A stretch of 6,768 nucleotides of DNA, taken from assembly GCA_900544425.1 (NCBI GenBank), contig UQUX01000095.1, positions 1 through 6,768 of the forward strand, written 5' to 3'. Made by a program: the position numbers and the translations under genes. This DNA is from an uncultured Collinsella sp. (GTDB taxonomy: Bacteria; Actinomycetota; Coriobacteriia; Coriobacteriales; Coriobacteriaceae). This document shows, one piece after another, positions 5,370 through 6,768 of this stretch (its first letter is position 1; each line of letters begins with the position of its first letter). The notes beneath the pieces are model-generated. The model ran no database searches, was not told the origin of the DNA, and worked only from the letters and a program-made list of their open reading frames with translations.

Positions 5370-6341
5370 ATGGAGCAGTTGAAACTGACGCAGGAATGGG
5401 ACAAGGTGTTCCCCAAAAACGACAAGGTTGAGCACAGCAAGGCGACCTTCCATAACCGATACGGCATCACGCTGGTGGCTGACGTCTACGTGCCTAAGAA
5501 CGCGGAAGGCAAGCTGCCCGCCATCGCCGTCAGCGGCCCTTTTGGCGCGGTGAAGGAGCAGTCCTCCGGTCTGTACGCGCAGAAAATGGCGGAGCTGGGC
5601 TTTTTTGCAATTGCCTTTGACCCGTCCTATACCGGCGAGAGCGGCGGCACGCCCCGCTATGTAGCATCGCCGGACATCAACACCGAGGACTTCTGCGCAG
5701 CGGTGGATTTCCTCTCTGTGCAGGAAAGCGTTGACCCGGAGCGTATCGGCATCATCGGTATCTGCGGTTGGGGCGGCATGGCAGTCAATGCGGCGGCCAT
5801 CGACACCCGTATCAAAGCTACCGCGGCTATGACCATGTACGACATGACCCGTGTGACCGCCAACGGCTATTTTGACGCCGAGGATTCCGAGCAGGCGCGC
5901 TTTGAAAAGCGGAAAGCGCTGAATGAGCAGCGCACCGAGGACTATAAAAACGGCAGCTATGCGCTGGCGGGCGGCGTGGTCGATCCGCTACCGGAGGATG
6001 CGCCGCAGTTTGTAGCGGACTATTACGCCTACTACAAAACTCTGCGAGGCTATCATCCCCGCAGCCTGAACTCAAACGGTGGCTGGAACGTGACGTCTTC
6101 GCTGTCGTTCCTGAATATGCCGATTTTGCAATACAGCAGCGAAATCCGCTCTGCGGTACTGCTGGTGCACGGCGAGAAGGCGCACTCCTGCTATTTCAGC
6201 GAAACCGCGTACGGCAAGCTGACGGGGGACAACAAGGAATTGCTCATTATCCCCGGTGCCAGCCATACCGACCTCTACGATCAGATGGATATCATTCCGT
6301 TTGGAAAGCTGAAGGCATTCTTTGAGGAATATCTGAAATAA
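5370..6341 (+). CDS. Alpha/beta-hydrolase-fold protein lacking the usual nucleophile
   Basis: A 323-residue protein of the dienelactone hydrolase/YcjY-like alpha/beta hydrolase group, no signal peptide. The fold elements are clear: LPAIAVSGPFGAVKEQSSG (49-67, oxyanion-hole strand and loop), FFAIAFDPSYTGESGG (78-93), DPERIGIIGICGWGG (122-136, nucleophile elbow), a variable helical lid (about 160-250), SAVLLVHGEKAHS (261-273, acid-bearing loop) and IIPGASHTDLYD (293-304, catalytic-type His299). In the elbow, GICGWGG has Trp134 where relatives have Ser in GICxSGG; Cys132 is two residues earlier. It could therefore be a Cys-based enzyme, or non-hydrolytic. AAGGAGG (5356-5362) lies inside the end of the preceding gene and the ATG is two bases after its stop, so expression is coupled to the CMD-cupin protein. 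Codons look less GC-biased than in the AKR genes, hinting at transfer. Confidence 0.9.
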   Translation: MEQLKLTQEWDKVFPKNDKVEHSKATFHNRYGITLVADVYVPKNAEGKLPAIAVSGPFGAVKEQSSGLYAQKMAELGFFAIAFDPSYTGESGGTPRYVASPDINTEDFCAAVDFLSVQESVDPERIGIIGICGWGGMAVNAAAIDTRIKATAAMTMYDMTRVTANGYFDAEDSEQARFEKRKALNEQRTEDYKNGSYALAGGVVDPLPEDAPQFVADYYAYYKTLRGYHPRSLNSNGGWNVTSSLSFLNMPILQYSSEIRSAVLLVHGEKAHSCYFSETAYGKLTGDNKELLIIPGASHTDLYDQMDIIPFGKLKAFFEEYLK

Positions 6342-6414
6342 GGCGTGCCTTGATTCAATGCCAAGTCTCCAGCAGCGATTCTTCTAAAGAGTGGGGGTAG
6401 CTGAAACGAGGCGA

Positions 6415-6444
6415 TTGAATAACCCCATACGTTTTGGTTAAAAC
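6415..6444 (+). promoter_or_regulatory. Possible promoter of the flavin reductase gene
   Basis: TTGAAT (6415-6420) is followed after 17-18 bases by TTAAAA/TAAAAC (6438-6444). This is a moderate sigma-70-type match, 46 bases before the start codon at 6490. The rest of the 148-bp gap after the hydrolase gene (6342-6489) holds no gene. Since the gap has no plus-strand terminator, read-through from the upstream operon is also possible. Confidence 0.35.
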
Positions 6445-6472
6445 AAAAAAATATGCCGCGCGCCTGCGGCAT
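6439..6472 (-). terminator. Hairpin next to an A/T tract; terminator-like on the minus strand
   Basis: ATGCCGC (6453-6459) pairs exactly with GCGGCAT (6466-6472) around the loop GCGCCT. On the minus strand the stem is followed by ATTTTTTTG, the layout of a rho-independent terminator, yet no minus-strand gene is seen to its right within the window. On the plus strand it sits just before the GAGGGAGGG ribosome binding site of the next gene, so it could instead be a 5' leader structure. Confidence 0.45.
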
Positions 6473-6489
6473 GAGGGAGGGAGATTTCT

Positions 6490-6768
6490 ATGAATATCGT
6501 TGTATTGAGTGGTAGCCCGCGCAGGGGCGCCAATACCGACACCATGGTCGAGGCGTTTGCCGAGACCGCGCGCGAGGCCGGCCATACGGTCGAGGTCATC
6601 CGCGTTGCCGGCAAAAAGATCGCTGGTTGTCTGGGATGCCAGTACTGCTTTACCCATGAGGGCACTTGCGTGCAGAAGGATGACATGGCCGACGTGATCG
6701 AGTCGCTGAAAGGCGCCGACATGGTCGTCTTTGCCTCGCCTATCTACTGGTTCGATATCACCGCGCAG
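6490..6768 (+). CDS. Flavodoxin-fold NAD(P)H-dependent FMN reductase / iron-sulfur flavoprotein-like (3' end cut)
   Basis: First 93 residues of a cytoplasmic FMN-binding oxidoreductase. It starts with MNIVVLSGSPRRGANTD: the first beta strand and the SGSPRRGANT phosphate-binding loop (7-16) that holds the FMN phosphate. It continues with VRVAG-type strand 2 and a GCLGCQYCFTHEGTC cysteine cluster (Cys47, 50, 53, 60), then QKDDM and the SPIYW flavin-contact motif (83-87). The spaced cysteines are typical of the iron-sulfur flavoprotein/NADPH-dependent FMN reductase family, where CxxCxxC-x(5-7)-C may hold a [4Fe-4S] cluster; many relatives with this segment lack a proven cluster. The ATG at 6490 follows GAGGGAGGG (6473-6481) at good spacing. 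It may supply reduced flavin to, or share a stress signal with, the upstream enzymes; this is inferred only from position. The C-terminal half is outside the window. Confidence 0.93.
   Translation, partial: MNIVVLSGSPRRGANTDTMVEAFAETAREAGHTVEVIRVAGKKIAGCLGCQYCFTHEGTCVQKDDMADVIESLKGADMVVFASPIYWFDITAQ

Noticed and set aside
1..6768. CRISPR array, tRNA, rRNA, transposase or integrase
   Set aside because: No regularly spaced repeats, no tRNA-like cloverleaf or rRNA sequence and no recombinase motifs were seen on either strand.

Overview
The window is GC-rich bacterial chromosome with strong Shine-Dalgarno sites and short intergenic gaps. Protein style (anaerobe-type redox enzymes, high-GC codons) suggests a gut Actinobacterium of the Coriobacteriia type, such as an Eggerthella, Collinsella or Olsenella relative. 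This is inferred from general resemblance only; there is no rRNA or other marker gene here.

Left part, minus strand (1-2627): an iron-containing alcohol dehydrogenase cut by the window edge, and 43 bp upstream of it an aldo/keto reductase (AKR1). After a 311-bp gap holding a beheaded and tail-less flavodoxin remnant comes a second aldo/keto reductase (AKR2). A LysR-type regulator (2757-3656) is divergent from AKR2, with a good LysR-type box between them (2711-2725). A strong rho-independent terminator (3800-3834) lies downstream of the regulator.

Right part (3888-6768): a MerR-family regulator on the minus strand faces, across a 274-bp gap, a two-gene plus-strand operon. The operon encodes a carboxymuconolactone-decarboxylase/cupin fusion protein and an alpha/beta-hydrolase-fold protein. 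The gap holds a near-perfect MerR/SoxR-style 20-bp operator overlapping a promoter, followed by an orphan ribosome binding site and what looks like the 3' end of a lost gene. The window ends in a flavodoxin-fold NAD(P)H-dependent FMN reductase or iron-sulfur flavoprotein-like gene, cut by the edge.

Taken together this looks like an accessory redox and carbonyl-metabolism island: two AKRs, an alcohol dehydrogenase, a flavodoxin remnant, a flavin reductase, a CMD-cupin protein and a hydrolase-fold protein, under two local regulators. Reduction or detoxification of aldehydes, quinones or other electrophiles is a reasonable inference, but no substrate can be read from the sequence. The most notable points are the MerR operator, the hydrolase with Trp in place of the usual nucleophile, and two gene remnants showing that the locus has been rearranged by deletion.
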